This document shows positions 27,884-35,752 of a stretch of DNA of 64,000 nucleotides, in pieces. The number at the start of each line of letters is the position of its first letter. Within the stretch, counting starts at the first letter, position 1. The notes under the pieces were generated by a model that was not told where the DNA came from, did not search any database, and worked only from the letters and a program-made list of their open reading frames with translations. The translations under genes and the position numbers were made by a program. The stretch is taken from NCBI GenBank assembly GCA_041658565.1, contig JBAZZY010000011.1, positions 19,372 through 83,371 of the forward strand, read 5' to 3'. This DNA is from Actinomycetota bacterium (lineage in GTDB: Bacteria > Actinomycetota > AC-67).

Positions 27884-28928
27884 GCGCAAACTCCGGGGGC
27901 GGGGTCCATTGATCCAGGATCTCCCGGCCGCGCGCGCGATCGCGCGCGAGTTCCAGCGCGACAAACAGCGGATGCGCGAGCAGCAGTTCGGCGCCTGCGC
28001 CGCCCGCCGGAACGACCCGCGTCGTCACCGCGGCGCGCGCGGGCGGAACCGCGACGGTGCACGCACGCGCCTCGAAAGACGGGGCCAAACCGAAATAGCT
28101 CGTCGCGTCTCGCAGCACTGCGTCCGAGGGCACGTAGAAGTCCGGCGGATACGTGTCTGCGACAACGACCGGCGCCCCATAGTGATGAGCCGCGAGAGTG
28201 TCCGTGAGAGCCCAGCCCGGCAGCGTTGGATCGTGGAAGTTGAACTCCATCCGTCGGAGCGACCGGACATCATCGGGCAGAGGGGCGCGCGCCAGTGGAA
28301 TGCGACGGGGCGCCCAGTAGCGGGAGAGTTCCTCGAACAGTTCCGGGATCAGCGGTTCGGTCCGCTCGGTGACCAGCGAGGCCTCGCGCAGGCGCCGAAG
28401 ACTGACCGAGACGGCGCTCGCCGAGCGGGCCAAAGAACGGGACAGCGCCCTGACCGACGTGGGGCGATCCGGCTCGATCAGCAGAGCGATCGCGACGTCC
28501 AGCCCCACGCCGGTCGCGAACGGATCTTGGTAGTCCGGCGCGCGCCGCGCGCGCAGCGGCTCTATCTCGGTCTCGATACGGATTCCGTGGTCCGGCGCCC
28601 AGAGCCGCAAGTGGCCCCGACGATCGAGCCAGCCCCACCCGCCCTCGCGCAGGCGGGCGCGCGCTGCAGAGGAAAGGCGATCCGAGACGAGGACGTGTAG
28701 CCGATCGGGCCGCGCCGGGGCCGGCTCGGACGCGACGAGTTGCCCGACGGTGGAGGAGGAGGGAGCAGACGCGAATTCGACGGTGACGCTCAGGTCTGTG
28801 CCGCCCGCCCGCACGCTCAGGGTCGGGCCCGCGGCCGGCGTGACCTCGTTGAAGCCCAGCGCGAACAGCGCCGCGGCTAGGTCCTTCGCGGCTTTCACGC
28901 TGTGCGGTGTTCGGGGATGCACGAACAC
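27873..28928 (-). CDS. AbiEi-like winged-helix antitoxin candidate
   Basis: A 351-residue protein. A winged helix is visible at about residues 150-195 (DRPTSVRALSRSLARSASAVSVSLRRL), followed by a C-terminal domain of the kind seen next to nucleotidyltransferases (VVADTYPPDFYVPSDAVLRDA). Paired with the overlapping nucleotidyltransferase gene, it is best read as the repressor/antitoxin of a type IV AbiE-like system. The start is GTG 28928. The N-terminal 130 residues are unrecognised. Confidence 0.68.
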   Translation of the reverse strand: MFVHPRTPHSVKAAKDLAAALFALGFNEVTPAAGPTLSVRAGGTDLSVTVEFASAPSSSTVGQLVASEPAPARPDRLHVLVSDRLSSAARARLREGGWGWLDRRGHLRLWAPDHGIRIETEIEPLRARRAPDYQDPFATGVGLDVAIALLIEPDRPTSVRALSRSLARSASAVSVSLRRLREASLVTERTEPLIPELFEELSRYWAPRRIPLARAPLPDDVRSLRRMEFNFHDPTLPGWALTDTLAAHHYGAPVVVADTYPPDFYVPSDAVLRDATSYFGLAPSFEARACTVAVPPARAAVTTRVVPAGGAGAELLLAHPLFVALELARDRARGREILDQWTPPPEFARVW

Positions 28929-29003
28929 AGAATACCATAGCCCGTCCCGCAGGTGGGTGGTTAGTCAGTGTGCCGCGAATGCCGCCCCACCAGGGAGGAT
29001 CGA

Positions 29004-29246
29004 TCAAGACGTGTGCGGATGGATGCTTAGGAATGCCGCACCGCCGAGGCCCTCCTTGTTGTGGGCGAGGCGACCCACACGTGCGGCGCAGTTCTTGCAC
29101 AACTGCGCCGGGGCATCCGGCGACACGGTGCACCCACCGAGCGCGATCTCTCCCGCTTCGCTGCGCTCGAAGAGGTCTCCCAGCGGGAGGCCGTAGACGA
29201 TGGGGATCAGTTCATTCCGACCGCATGTCGGGCACCTAGTGTCCAT
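29004..29246 (-). CDS. Small zinc-ribbon protein
   Basis: An 80-residue protein, MDTRCPTCGRNELIPIVYGL, with a CPTC pair near the N-terminus and a CKNC pair near residue 50, giving a four-cysteine zinc site, plus GLPLGDLFERSEAGEIALGGC between them. This pattern is seen in many small bacterial proteins without a known role. The gene starts 11 nt inside the end of the gene upstream. Confidence 0.65.
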   Translation of the reverse strand: MDTRCPTCGRNELIPIVYGLPLGDLFERSEAGEIALGGCTVSPDAPAQLCKNCAARVGRLAHNKEGLGGAAFLSIHPHTS

Positions 29247-29601
29247 TGCACTCGACCCTTGGGGAGCCGGACTTGGCAATGCAGAAGCAAGAGTAGCCCC
29301 GGGTCGAGGGGACCTTCAGCAGGCTCCAGCGCTCCTGCACGACGACGCGTCTGCCGCGGCGCCGAACGGTTCGTCTCAGACACTCGGTGTCGTGGTTCCA
29401 ATACTCGCGATCTTCGGAGCCGATGCGAACGCGGATCAGGCCGGACTCAATGTGAGTGATCTCGCCTTCCTCGACGAGCCCCGGCTCTTCCCAGCTCTTC
29501 TTCGCCTGGATCCAATGGACCTCATGACCCGGGCCGTACCACCCGCACCTCTTTGCGGGGTCGCTGTAGATAGCGGGCTTTCTCTTGCTGCGCTGCGGCA
29601 T
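29236..29601 (-). CDS. Small protein of unknown function
   Basis: A 121-residue basic protein with a beta-rich middle (EEGEITHIESGLIRVRIGS) and a C-terminus rich in Arg and Cys. GGAGG precedes ATG 29601. It overlaps the zinc-ribbon gene by 11 nt, so the pair is probably one operon. No family is recognised. Confidence 0.55.
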   Translation of the reverse strand: MPQRSKRKPAIYSDPAKRCGWYGPGHEVHWIQAKKSWEEPGLVEEGEITHIESGLIRVRIGSEDREYWNHDTECLRRTVRRRGRRVVVQERWSLLKVPSTRGYSCFCIAKSGSPRVECNGH

Positions 29602-29751
29602 TACGGCCTCCTTCTGAGGCCGCCTTTCGGATCGGCAGCCCCGCTCTTGCCCGATGTCTGGGCCGGGTCTTCCGCCGGAGGCACCGTGCGCGGTGGCGCG
29701 GTTGCCGAAGCAGCGAGCCGGAGGGCTTCGCGCTGCTCTCTCTTGACCCAC

Positions 29752-30831
29752 TCATGTTGTAGCACGCGGGGGTGACAGCAACGGCCGCAATTTGGACGCG
29801 CGCGCGACATGGATCCCATCCCGCGCGAGTTCCTCCAGCAGGCGCGCCGTAGCCTGCGGCCCGAGGTTCTCCGGCGCGTGTACGCCGGGTTCGCTGAACG
29901 CGCCCTCCGCGAGCACGACCGCGCCGGCCGCCGCGGTGAATGCGGTCGCGCGACTCATCGCGGTGAGCGCGCCCTCGCGCTGCACGTGAACCCGGAAGGC
30001 GCGCGCCTCATCCCCGCGCCGCGCCTGGACCTCCATCAGGAGGTGGTCGGGATGATCCGCGCCCGGGAAGTGACGCTCGAGCGCGCGCGCCGTCTGCGCG
30101 AGGTTTGCAGGATCGAGCAACCCCTTCGCGCGCAGACCGGCCATCGCGTCCAAGTGGCCGGGCATCCGCAGCGTGAGTTCTTCCATCTCCGGGATGCCGG
30201 GGAAACTCGCAAGCAGCGAGCGGAGTCCGTCGCTCGGGAACGCGTCGAGCTCGCCCAGCTCTTCGTCGCTCCAGCGCGTCGTCTCCGACAGCGGGTCGGG
30301 CGCCTCATCGCGTCCTGCGCGCCGCACGCGGGCCGGCCGCACGTACTCGCCCAGCAGATCCAGCGCATGGAAGTACACCGCGTGGCCAAAGCCGGCTGGA
30401 GGCTCCAGCGGCATCCCGCCCACCAGGATGCGAAGCGATTCGACCTCGCCGAGTTCACGCACCAGCGCCGCCGCGAGCACGTGCGAAAGACCCGGCGCGA
30501 CGCCGAAATCAACAAGGACGGGAACGCCCAAGCGGCGCGCGTCGGCGTCCAGGTGAAACGGCAACTCGAGCGTGAACGACACGTCCACCGTCGGAACCCC
30601 CGCCGCGAGCAAGGCCGGGAGCGCGATCGTTCCGATGCTCGCGGGAAGCGTCGTGACTGCGACGTCCATGCCGCGCGCCGCCTCCTCGACGGCAACCGCA
30701 TCGCGCGCGTCCAGCACGAGACCTCCGGCCGGGGGATTGATGTCGGCCGGCGTGACGCGCGCGCCCCTGCGCGCGAGCGCATCCCCGACCACGCGCCCCT
30801 GCACGCCGGCTCCAAGGATGAGAACGTTCAT
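29752..30831 (-). CDS. Saccharopine-dehydrogenase-like oxidoreductase
   Basis: A 359-residue protein. The N-terminus is a Rossmann fold with the dinucleotide-binding motif GAGVQGR (residues 7-13), followed by an acidic strand end (TPADIN) and the family segment VDVSFTLELPFHLDADARRLG, VDFGVAPGLSHVLA. The C-terminal alpha/beta domain includes SIRILVGGMP-like and LTLRMPGHLDAM stretches typical of saccharopine and lysine 6-dehydrogenases. It likely catalyses an NAD(P)-dependent amino-acid or imine oxidation; the substrate is not known. It is divergent from the small membrane-protein gene at 30903. Confidence 0.82.
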   Translation of the reverse strand: MNVLILGAGVQGRVVGDALARRGARVTPADINPPAGGLVLDARDAVAVEEAARGMDVAVTTLPASIGTIALPALLAAGVPTVDVSFTLELPFHLDADARRLGVPVLVDFGVAPGLSHVLAAALVRELGEVESLRILVGGMPLEPPAGFGHAVYFHALDLLGEYVRPARVRRAGRDEAPDPLSETTRWSDEELGELDAFPSDGLRSLLASFPGIPEMEELTLRMPGHLDAMAGLRAKGLLDPANLAQTARALERHFPGADHPDHLLMEVQARRGDEARAFRVHVQREGALTAMSRATAFTAAAGAVVLAEGAFSEPGVHAPENLGPQATARLLEELARDGIHVARASKLRPLLSPPRATT

Positions 30832-30902
30832 GCCTCCGAATACAACTCGCCGCGCGCGGCGCGCGCAAGACGCGACGCGGCGGTGGATAGACTCAAACCC
30901 AG

Positions 30903-31055
30903 ATGAGCCGCCAAGGGATGCCGGGTCGCCTTTACTGGGTTGTCGCGGGCAGCCTGATCCTCGTGGGCATCCCGGCGATCTTCAGCATCGGGGCGCCGCT
31001 CGTCGCGATCGGCATCACCCTCGTCATTCTGGGTCCAAAGCGCGCCAACCCCTAG
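30903..31055 (+). CDS. Small membrane protein
   Basis: A 50-codon gene, MSRQGMPGRLYWVVAGSLIL, with two short hydrophobic stretches (about residues 10-28 and 30-44) and a basic tail (GPKRANP). It ends 58 nt before the CocE/NonD hydrolase gene. Start and stop are clear, but no strong ribosome binding site is visible, so translation is not certain. Confidence 0.5.
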   Translation: MSRQGMPGRLYWVVAGSLILVGIPAIFSIGAPLVAIGITLVILGPKRANP

Positions 31056-31112
31056 GCAGGGACACCTCCGGCGGCGTCGAACCAGGACACGAGAGCACGC
31101 GGAGGAGGGGCC

Positions 31113-33011
31113 ATGGGTCGTCGCTGGGTTTCGATCGTCCTTGCAGTACTCGTCGCACAAGTGATCGGAGTCGCGTCAGCCGACGAGCCCGAACGCGAGA
31201 ACGATTTCGTCTACACCATGGATGACGGAGTTCGGCTCCTCGCCGATCGCTGGATTCCCTACGACCGGTGCCCGTGCCCCACCGTGCTCACGTTCAGCCC
31301 CTACGGCACCAATGAGTTCGAGGCCTCGGTCGCCACGACTTCGCTCAAGCGCGAGCCGTTTCTACAGGCCGGCTACGCGGTCGTCGTCGTGGATGTGCGC
31401 GGCACCGGTCAGAGCGAGGGGATGTGGGGTGTCCTGAACACCCGCGAGCGCAAGGATCTCGGCGACGTCGTCCGCCGGATCGCAGTGGAGGAATGGTCCG
31501 ATGGATCGGTCGTGACCGCCGGCATCAGTTACGGGGGCATCACCGCGCTGATGGCCGCCGAGGAGCAGGATCTCCCGCAGTTGAAGGCGGTGTTCTCGCT
31601 CGTGCCGATGGCCGACGCGTACCGTGACATCTTGTCGTCGGGTGGCTCGTCGGACATCGAGTTCCTCGGCGCCTGGTCCGGGGGACTCGTCGCAGGGCCG
31701 AGCACCGTGCAGCCGCTCATCACCGCGCAGCGCAACCCCGAGATCGCGATCAACGCCGCCACCGCGCACGCGATTCAACTCGCGACGGTCATCCCGGTCA
31801 CCACGCTTGGCTACAACATGGGCACCGACCGAGACGCTGTCTTCGGCGAAGGCGATCCCGAGTCCTTGACCGCGGCCTCCGGCTACGACGGCGAGTTCTA
31901 CAACCTGCGTTCGCCTCTGGATCGCATCGGTGACGTGAAGGTTCCGGTCTTCATCGCCGGAGCGGAACTCGACATCTTCCAACGCTCGCAGCCACTGCTG
32001 TTCAACGCGCTGAACCTGCCGCCCGGGCAAAAGAAACTGTTGATGATGCCCGGCTACCACGTCGCCGAAGTGCCTCCCGGGACCGTGGACGATCACGGTC
32101 GTCCCGTCCCGACTCTCGAGGAACTGGCGCTCGCGTGGTTTGACCGGTGGGCGAGAGGAATCCAGAACGGCATCGAGGATTCTCCTCCGGTGGAACGCTG
32201 GTACTACGGAGCCGACGGCTACGTCGCCCAGCGCCAAGACCCGCCCGCCGCCATTCAGCACGAGCGCTGGTACTTGGACGCATCCGCGATGCCTCTGGGC
32301 GAGGGGACGTTGTCGCGCGCGGCGCCGACCGAGGACGGCTCCACCAACATCGTGTTCCAGCCCACCCAGGGCGCGTGTTCTCGCAACACGATTCAGTACC
32401 TGTACGGCGCGGTCCCCGACATCCCGTGCAGCACCGACAACACCGTTGCCGAAGCCGAGGGGATCACGTTCACGACGCCCGCGTTCGACGAGCCTTACGT
32501 GGTCAACGGGCCGATCAGCATGCGCACCTGGATTCGCTCGAGCAGACCCGATGCGAACCTGGTGGCGATCCTGAGCGACGTCGCGCCCGACGGATCCACC
32601 GTCGCCTACACCTACGGGGCGCAACTGGCATCGCTGCGCGCGCTCACCACGACCCCGTGCGCGACACCGGTCATCGACGCGTGCTCGGTCAAGGACGGGG
32701 ACGAGTACGTGATGCCCTGGCATCCATTCACGAAGGAATCGATCTCGAAACTGGAGCCGGACATCACCTACGAGATGTGGATGGAGATCAACCCGATGTC
32801 CGTCGTGCTGCAACCCGGCCACCGCCTCCGCCTCACCCTGAAATCAAGCGACTTCCCCCACACGGTGGTGAACACATCCGCGTTGCGGGATGTGGCCGGC
32901 GGCGTCCTGCAAGTCCTCACCGGCCCCGAGACCCCGACGTATCTGTACGCAGGTTTCGTCCCGGGCGGCCTGCAGGCCCTGAAAGCCGAATTCACCGCAA
33001 CTGCGAACTAG
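31113..33011 (+). CDS. Secreted CocE/NonD-family (S15) hydrolase
   Basis: A 632-residue protein with a signal peptide (about residues 1-23, ending ASA). The alpha/beta hydrolase core includes the nucleophile elbow GISYGG with S139, an oxyanion region VRGTGQSEG and DVRG, and an Asp-containing strand DRIGDVKVPVFIAGAELD. The C-terminal jelly-roll (about 400-632: SMRTWIRSSRPDANLVAILSD, LQPGHRLRLTL) is the PepX_C domain. Members act as esterases, amidases or X-Pro dipeptidyl peptidases; the substrate is not readable. ATG 31113 is preceded by GGAGGAGG. A homologous gene lies at 60563. Confidence 0.87.
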   Translation: MGRRWVSIVLAVLVAQVIGVASADEPERENDFVYTMDDGVRLLADRWIPYDRCPCPTVLTFSPYGTNEFEASVATTSLKREPFLQAGYAVVVVDVRGTGQSEGMWGVLNTRERKDLGDVVRRIAVEEWSDGSVVTAGISYGGITALMAAEEQDLPQLKAVFSLVPMADAYRDILSSGGSSDIEFLGAWSGGLVAGPSTVQPLITAQRNPEIAINAATAHAIQLATVIPVTTLGYNMGTDRDAVFGEGDPESLTAASGYDGEFYNLRSPLDRIGDVKVPVFIAGAELDIFQRSQPLLFNALNLPPGQKKLLMMPGYHVAEVPPGTVDDHGRPVPTLEELALAWFDRWARGIQNGIEDSPPVERWYYGADGYVAQRQDPPAAIQHERWYLDASAMPLGEGTLSRAAPTEDGSTNIVFQPTQGACSRNTIQYLYGAVPDIPCSTDNTVAEAEGITFTTPAFDEPYVVNGPISMRTWIRSSRPDANLVAILSDVAPDGSTVAYTYGAQLASLRALTTTPCATPVIDACSVKDGDEYVMPWHPFTKESISKLEPDITYEMWMEINPMSVVLQPGHRLRLTLKSSDFPHTVVNTSALRDVAGGVLQVLTGPETPTYLYAGFVPGGLQALKAEFTATAN

Positions 33012-33137
33012 CGAGGCGCGTAAACCTCATCTAAGAGGGAGTCGGAACCCGGCGCGCGTAGACCTCGCTCCCGAGGTCCGTGATGTCGGCCGCCTCTCTT
33101 CGGTCGGTCCGCACCACCGCCGGGGTGCGGTCGCGAG

Positions 33138-33239
33138 TCAGACCTTGGAGACCTCCGTGACCTCGTCCCCGGGGTGGTTGATGACCTTGACGGCGATGCG
33201 CCCGCTCGTCGGCCGGTGGAAGGCTCCGTGAGTGGACAT
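33138..33239 (-). pseudogene. C-terminal relic of a restriction-modification protein (tentative)
   Basis: A 33-codon frame reading SGRIAVKVINHPGDEVTEV resembles the C-terminal tail of some type III-like restriction-modification proteins. Nothing upstream supports a complete gene, so it is probably a leftover. The likeness is from memory of short motifs and needs an alignment. Confidence 0.25.
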
Positions 33240-33287
33240 CTGAATGGACACTTCAGTTGACATTCTAGGGGGTCGATTAAGTAGGGT
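33233..33287 (+). promoter_or_regulatory. 12-bp tandem repeats and promoter for the second Fic gene
   Basis: TGGACA at 33233, TGGACA at 33245 and TTGACA at 33257 are spaced by exactly 12 bp. The last could be a -35 box (33257-33262), with a TAGGGT -10 box at 33282-33287 after a long 19-bp spacer. The GTG at 33295 begins 8 nt after the -10 box, as in leaderless genes. The repeats may be operator sites. Confidence 0.45.
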
Positions 33288-33294
33288 GGTCGAC

Positions 33295-34497
33295 GTGCGC
33301 CCCTACGAGGAGTCCCATCCCTGGATCGCGTTCAACGCGAGAGCGCTCAACGAGGTCCACCCGCGGCTCTGGATGTTGCTCGGCGAGGCGCGCTCAAAGT
33401 GCGAGCACCTCGCCGGGGCTCCGCTCAAACCGGAGATCGCCAAGCGTTTCTACCGGGTGACCTTGATCAAGGGTGCACAGGCAACCACGGCCATCGAGGG
33501 CAACACGCTTTCCGAGGAGCAGGTGGCGGGGATCCTCGACGGCAGCTTCGAGGCACCCCCGTCGAGGAGGTACCAGGAGATCGAGGTTCGCAACGTCCTG
33601 GACGCGCTCACGAAGATCGACGCGCAGGTGCAGCACGGCGAGTACCCAAAGCTGACACGCGAGCTGCTCTGCGACTTCAACCGCCAGGTCCTTGTCGGGC
33701 TCGAGGACCAGCTCGACGACTCAACGGTCGCCGGTGAGGTTCGCACGCACTCTGTCGTCGTGGGTCGTTACCGCGGCGCTCCCTCGGAGGACTGCGAGTA
33801 CCTGCTCGATCGTCTCGGCGATTGGCTGGAGGGCCCCGACTTCAAAGCACCCGACCGCGACATCGACTTCGCGCTCATGCTTGTCCGCGCTGTCCTGGCC
33901 CATCTCTACATCGCGTGGATACACCCCTTCGGCGATGGCAACGGTCGAACGGCCCGACTCGTCGAGTTCCTGATCCTCGCGAGGTCGGGCAAGGTGCCAC
34001 TTCCGGCCGCGCACCTGCTTTCGAACCACTACAACCTCACCCGCGACCGCTACTACCGAGAACTCGATAAGGCCGGCAAGTCCGGCGGTGACATCACCGG
34101 GTTCATCACATATGCGATCGAAGGCTTCGTCGATGGCATCCGAAGCCAGATCGACGAAGTGCGCATGCAGCAGCTCAGCGTCGCCTGGATCAACTTCGTC
34201 CACGAGGTGATGTCCCGGTTCCCAACGGGGAAGGCGTCTGATCGTCAGCGTGAGCTTGTGCTCGCGATGCCCGTCGATCGCGCGGTTCCGCGCTCCGAGC
34301 TCACCGGCCTCACCCCGCGCCTCGCCCTCCAGTACGCGCAGACCGGCCCTCGCACGCTCTCGAGGGACCTAAATCGGTTGGAGGGTGCCGATCTGATCAC
34401 GCGTGTCGGCAGAAACAACTACCGGGCGAGCGCGCATCAGATGGCCGCCTTTCTGCCAGCGATCGCGCCGGCCGACAATGAGGACCACTCAACCTGA
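33295..34497 (+). CDS. Second Fic-domain protein
   Basis: About 400 residues from GTG 33295; upstream in-frame starts are ATG 33244 (inside the 12-bp repeats) and GTG 33286. The active-site motif HPFGDGNGRTAR (residues 210-221) is intact, and the inhibitory motif TTAIEG (64-69) lies N-terminal to the core, so this is a class II self-inhibited Fic enzyme like the one at 23716. The C-terminal part (about 310-380) ends in a winged-helix-like region (ALQYAQTGPRTLSRDLNRLEGADLITRVG). It is not closely similar to the first Fic protein outside the core motifs. I prefer GTG 33295 because of the promoter spacing. Confidence 0.85.
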   Translation: MRPYEESHPWIAFNARALNEVHPRLWMLLGEARSKCEHLAGAPLKPEIAKRFYRVTLIKGAQATTAIEGNTLSEEQVAGILDGSFEAPPSRRYQEIEVRNVLDALTKIDAQVQHGEYPKLTRELLCDFNRQVLVGLEDQLDDSTVAGEVRTHSVVVGRYRGAPSEDCEYLLDRLGDWLEGPDFKAPDRDIDFALMLVRAVLAHLYIAWIHPFGDGNGRTARLVEFLILARSGKVPLPAAHLLSNHYNLTRDRYYRELDKAGKSGGDITGFITYAIEGFVDGIRSQIDEVRMQQLSVAWINFVHEVMSRFPTGKASDRQRELVLAMPVDRAVPRSELTGLTPRLALQYAQTGPRTLSRDLNRLEGADLITRVGRNNYRASAHQMAAFLPAIAPADNEDHST

Positions 34498-34589
34498 TGC
34501 CGAAAGCACCGAAGCCACGCGAGCTCGACGCGCGAGACCTCCCAGGGTGATTCCGCGCGCGCGAAGCTTCTTGATCGAGTAGCTCGGCT

Positions 34590-34913
34590 GCGACACGGCG
34601 CGGTGCAACGTGGATCGATGAAGCCCACCTGGAGAACGCACGTGGAAAGCCCGCCGTCGAAGTCGCCGGGGTCCTGGCCGAGAGCATTGACGTTCGCATC
34701 TACATCGACCGCACGGAAGGGATGGAGGAGATCTGGATCGCGGTCTCGACTCGGGACGTGAACGGACGCGGTGTGAACGCCCGTCTCCGCGACACCATCT
34801 TTGCTGTGTTCGACCGCGCGGTCGGCGATGCCGAGTGGGACTTCACCGCTGATTGGCCAACGGGGCCGCTGCATTGGTTCGAGGTGGCGCGACTTGGCCT
34901 GCGGAGCGTCTAA
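34590..34913 (+). pseudogene. Small gene with no clear start
   Basis: The frame ending at 34913 reads as protein back to about 34590 (WIDEAHLENARGK, VRIYIDRTEGMEEIWIAVSTR, FAVFDRAVGDAEWDFTADWP), but the only in-frame start is ATG 34722, which would drop the N-terminal half. Either a start has been lost or the gene is truncated. Its last 4 nt overlap the antitoxin-like gene on the other strand. It may be the relic of a toxin, but I do not recognise the family. Confidence 0.4.
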
Positions 34914-35191
34914 CGCGGTTCAGCGGGAGCAGATCCAGCGACGCGACGAACGTCGTCGACATTCTCATCAAGCAGGTACGCGATCGCGTCGTGCTTGCCG
35001 CGGAACAGGGCCTCGCGGGCACGCTTCAAACCAAGCGCGAACTCCTCCGCGTGGCGCTCGAGGTATTCGTTCACGGCGCTCTCCACGATCTCGGCTTGGT
35101 TCAGGCTTGACACGGCCGCCATAAGCCGGACCTGCTCCTTGGTGCTCTCGTAGACCTTGATGGGCTGATGGCTCGTCTGGCGCGGCTCCAT
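34910..35191 (-). CDS. RHH-like antitoxin candidate
   Basis: A 93-residue protein with IKVYESTKEQVRLMAAVSSL and NQAEIVESAVNEYLERH, the pattern of a ribbon-helix-helix DNA-binding N-terminus and a helical C-terminal toxin-binding tail. GGAGG precedes ATG 35191 on the minus strand. No intact toxin gene is adjacent; the broken gene at 34590 overlaps its 3' end. It probably binds the dyad upstream. Confidence 0.65.
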   Translation of the reverse strand: MEPRQTSHQPIKVYESTKEQVRLMAAVSSLNQAEIVESAVNEYLERHAEEFALGLKRAREALFRGKHDAIAYLLDENVDDVRRVAGSAPAEPR

Positions 35192-35209
35192 CCCTACCTC
35201 CTACCCTGG

Positions 35210-35226
35210 TACTTCGGTACTAAGTA
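35210..35226. promoter_or_regulatory. Dyad upstream of the RHH antitoxin
   Basis: TACTT-CGGTACT-AAGTA is a perfect 5-bp inverted repeat with a 7-bp spacer, 18 nt upstream of the antitoxin start. It is a candidate operator. Confidence 0.4.
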
Positions 35227-35229
35227 TTT

Positions 35230-35752
35230 GCTCTTTGAGCTGGACGGTCAGGAGACCGACGGTCGTCTGGCGGGTCCGACTCTTGCCGACCTGGCTGAGG
35301 ACCACAGGCCACCGACGATCCGGGGACGGTGGCCGATGCCATTGCGTCGCTCTCGCCGCCAGGTTCGGACTGCGCAAGCACGACGGACTCGGTCTGCTTC
35401 GGCGGCTGCTTGAGCTGGCACCGGACCCCGGTGTTCCGGCGTGGCTCGATGCGGCACGCGCTCACATGGATTGAGCGCGGTCGGCCAAGGACAATGGCCC
35501 GCGCATCGAGCAAGCAGAGACGTCTTCGCGAACGAGAGGACGAAGGTCGTGACCGGGGAGCGGACATACGCCTCGCCGCGCGCGTTGCGTCAGGCGGTAA
35601 CCGATCGGGCAGACGAAAGCGGCAGAGCGCCGGCCCGTCATATTCTTGGCGCTCTTCTCCGAGGGCGACGCCATACGCCGGAGGATACTAGGGTTACCTT
35701 CGGGACCCCAGACCGCTTCAACGCGATGTCCCGGGAGCATCCTCCGGCCAAT
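35230..35752 (+). pseudogene. Stretch of broken gene fragments before the defence operon
   Basis: No intact gene is visible. On the plus strand, the frame ending at 35474 reads ARFGLRKHDGLGLLRRLLEL as protein-like, with a frame change near 35350. A short gene-like frame from GTG 35549 begins TYASPRALRQAVTDR, which resembles the first residues of AbiEii-type nucleotidyltransferases, but the likeness ends after about 25 residues. Both look like degraded fragments. Confidence 0.35.
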
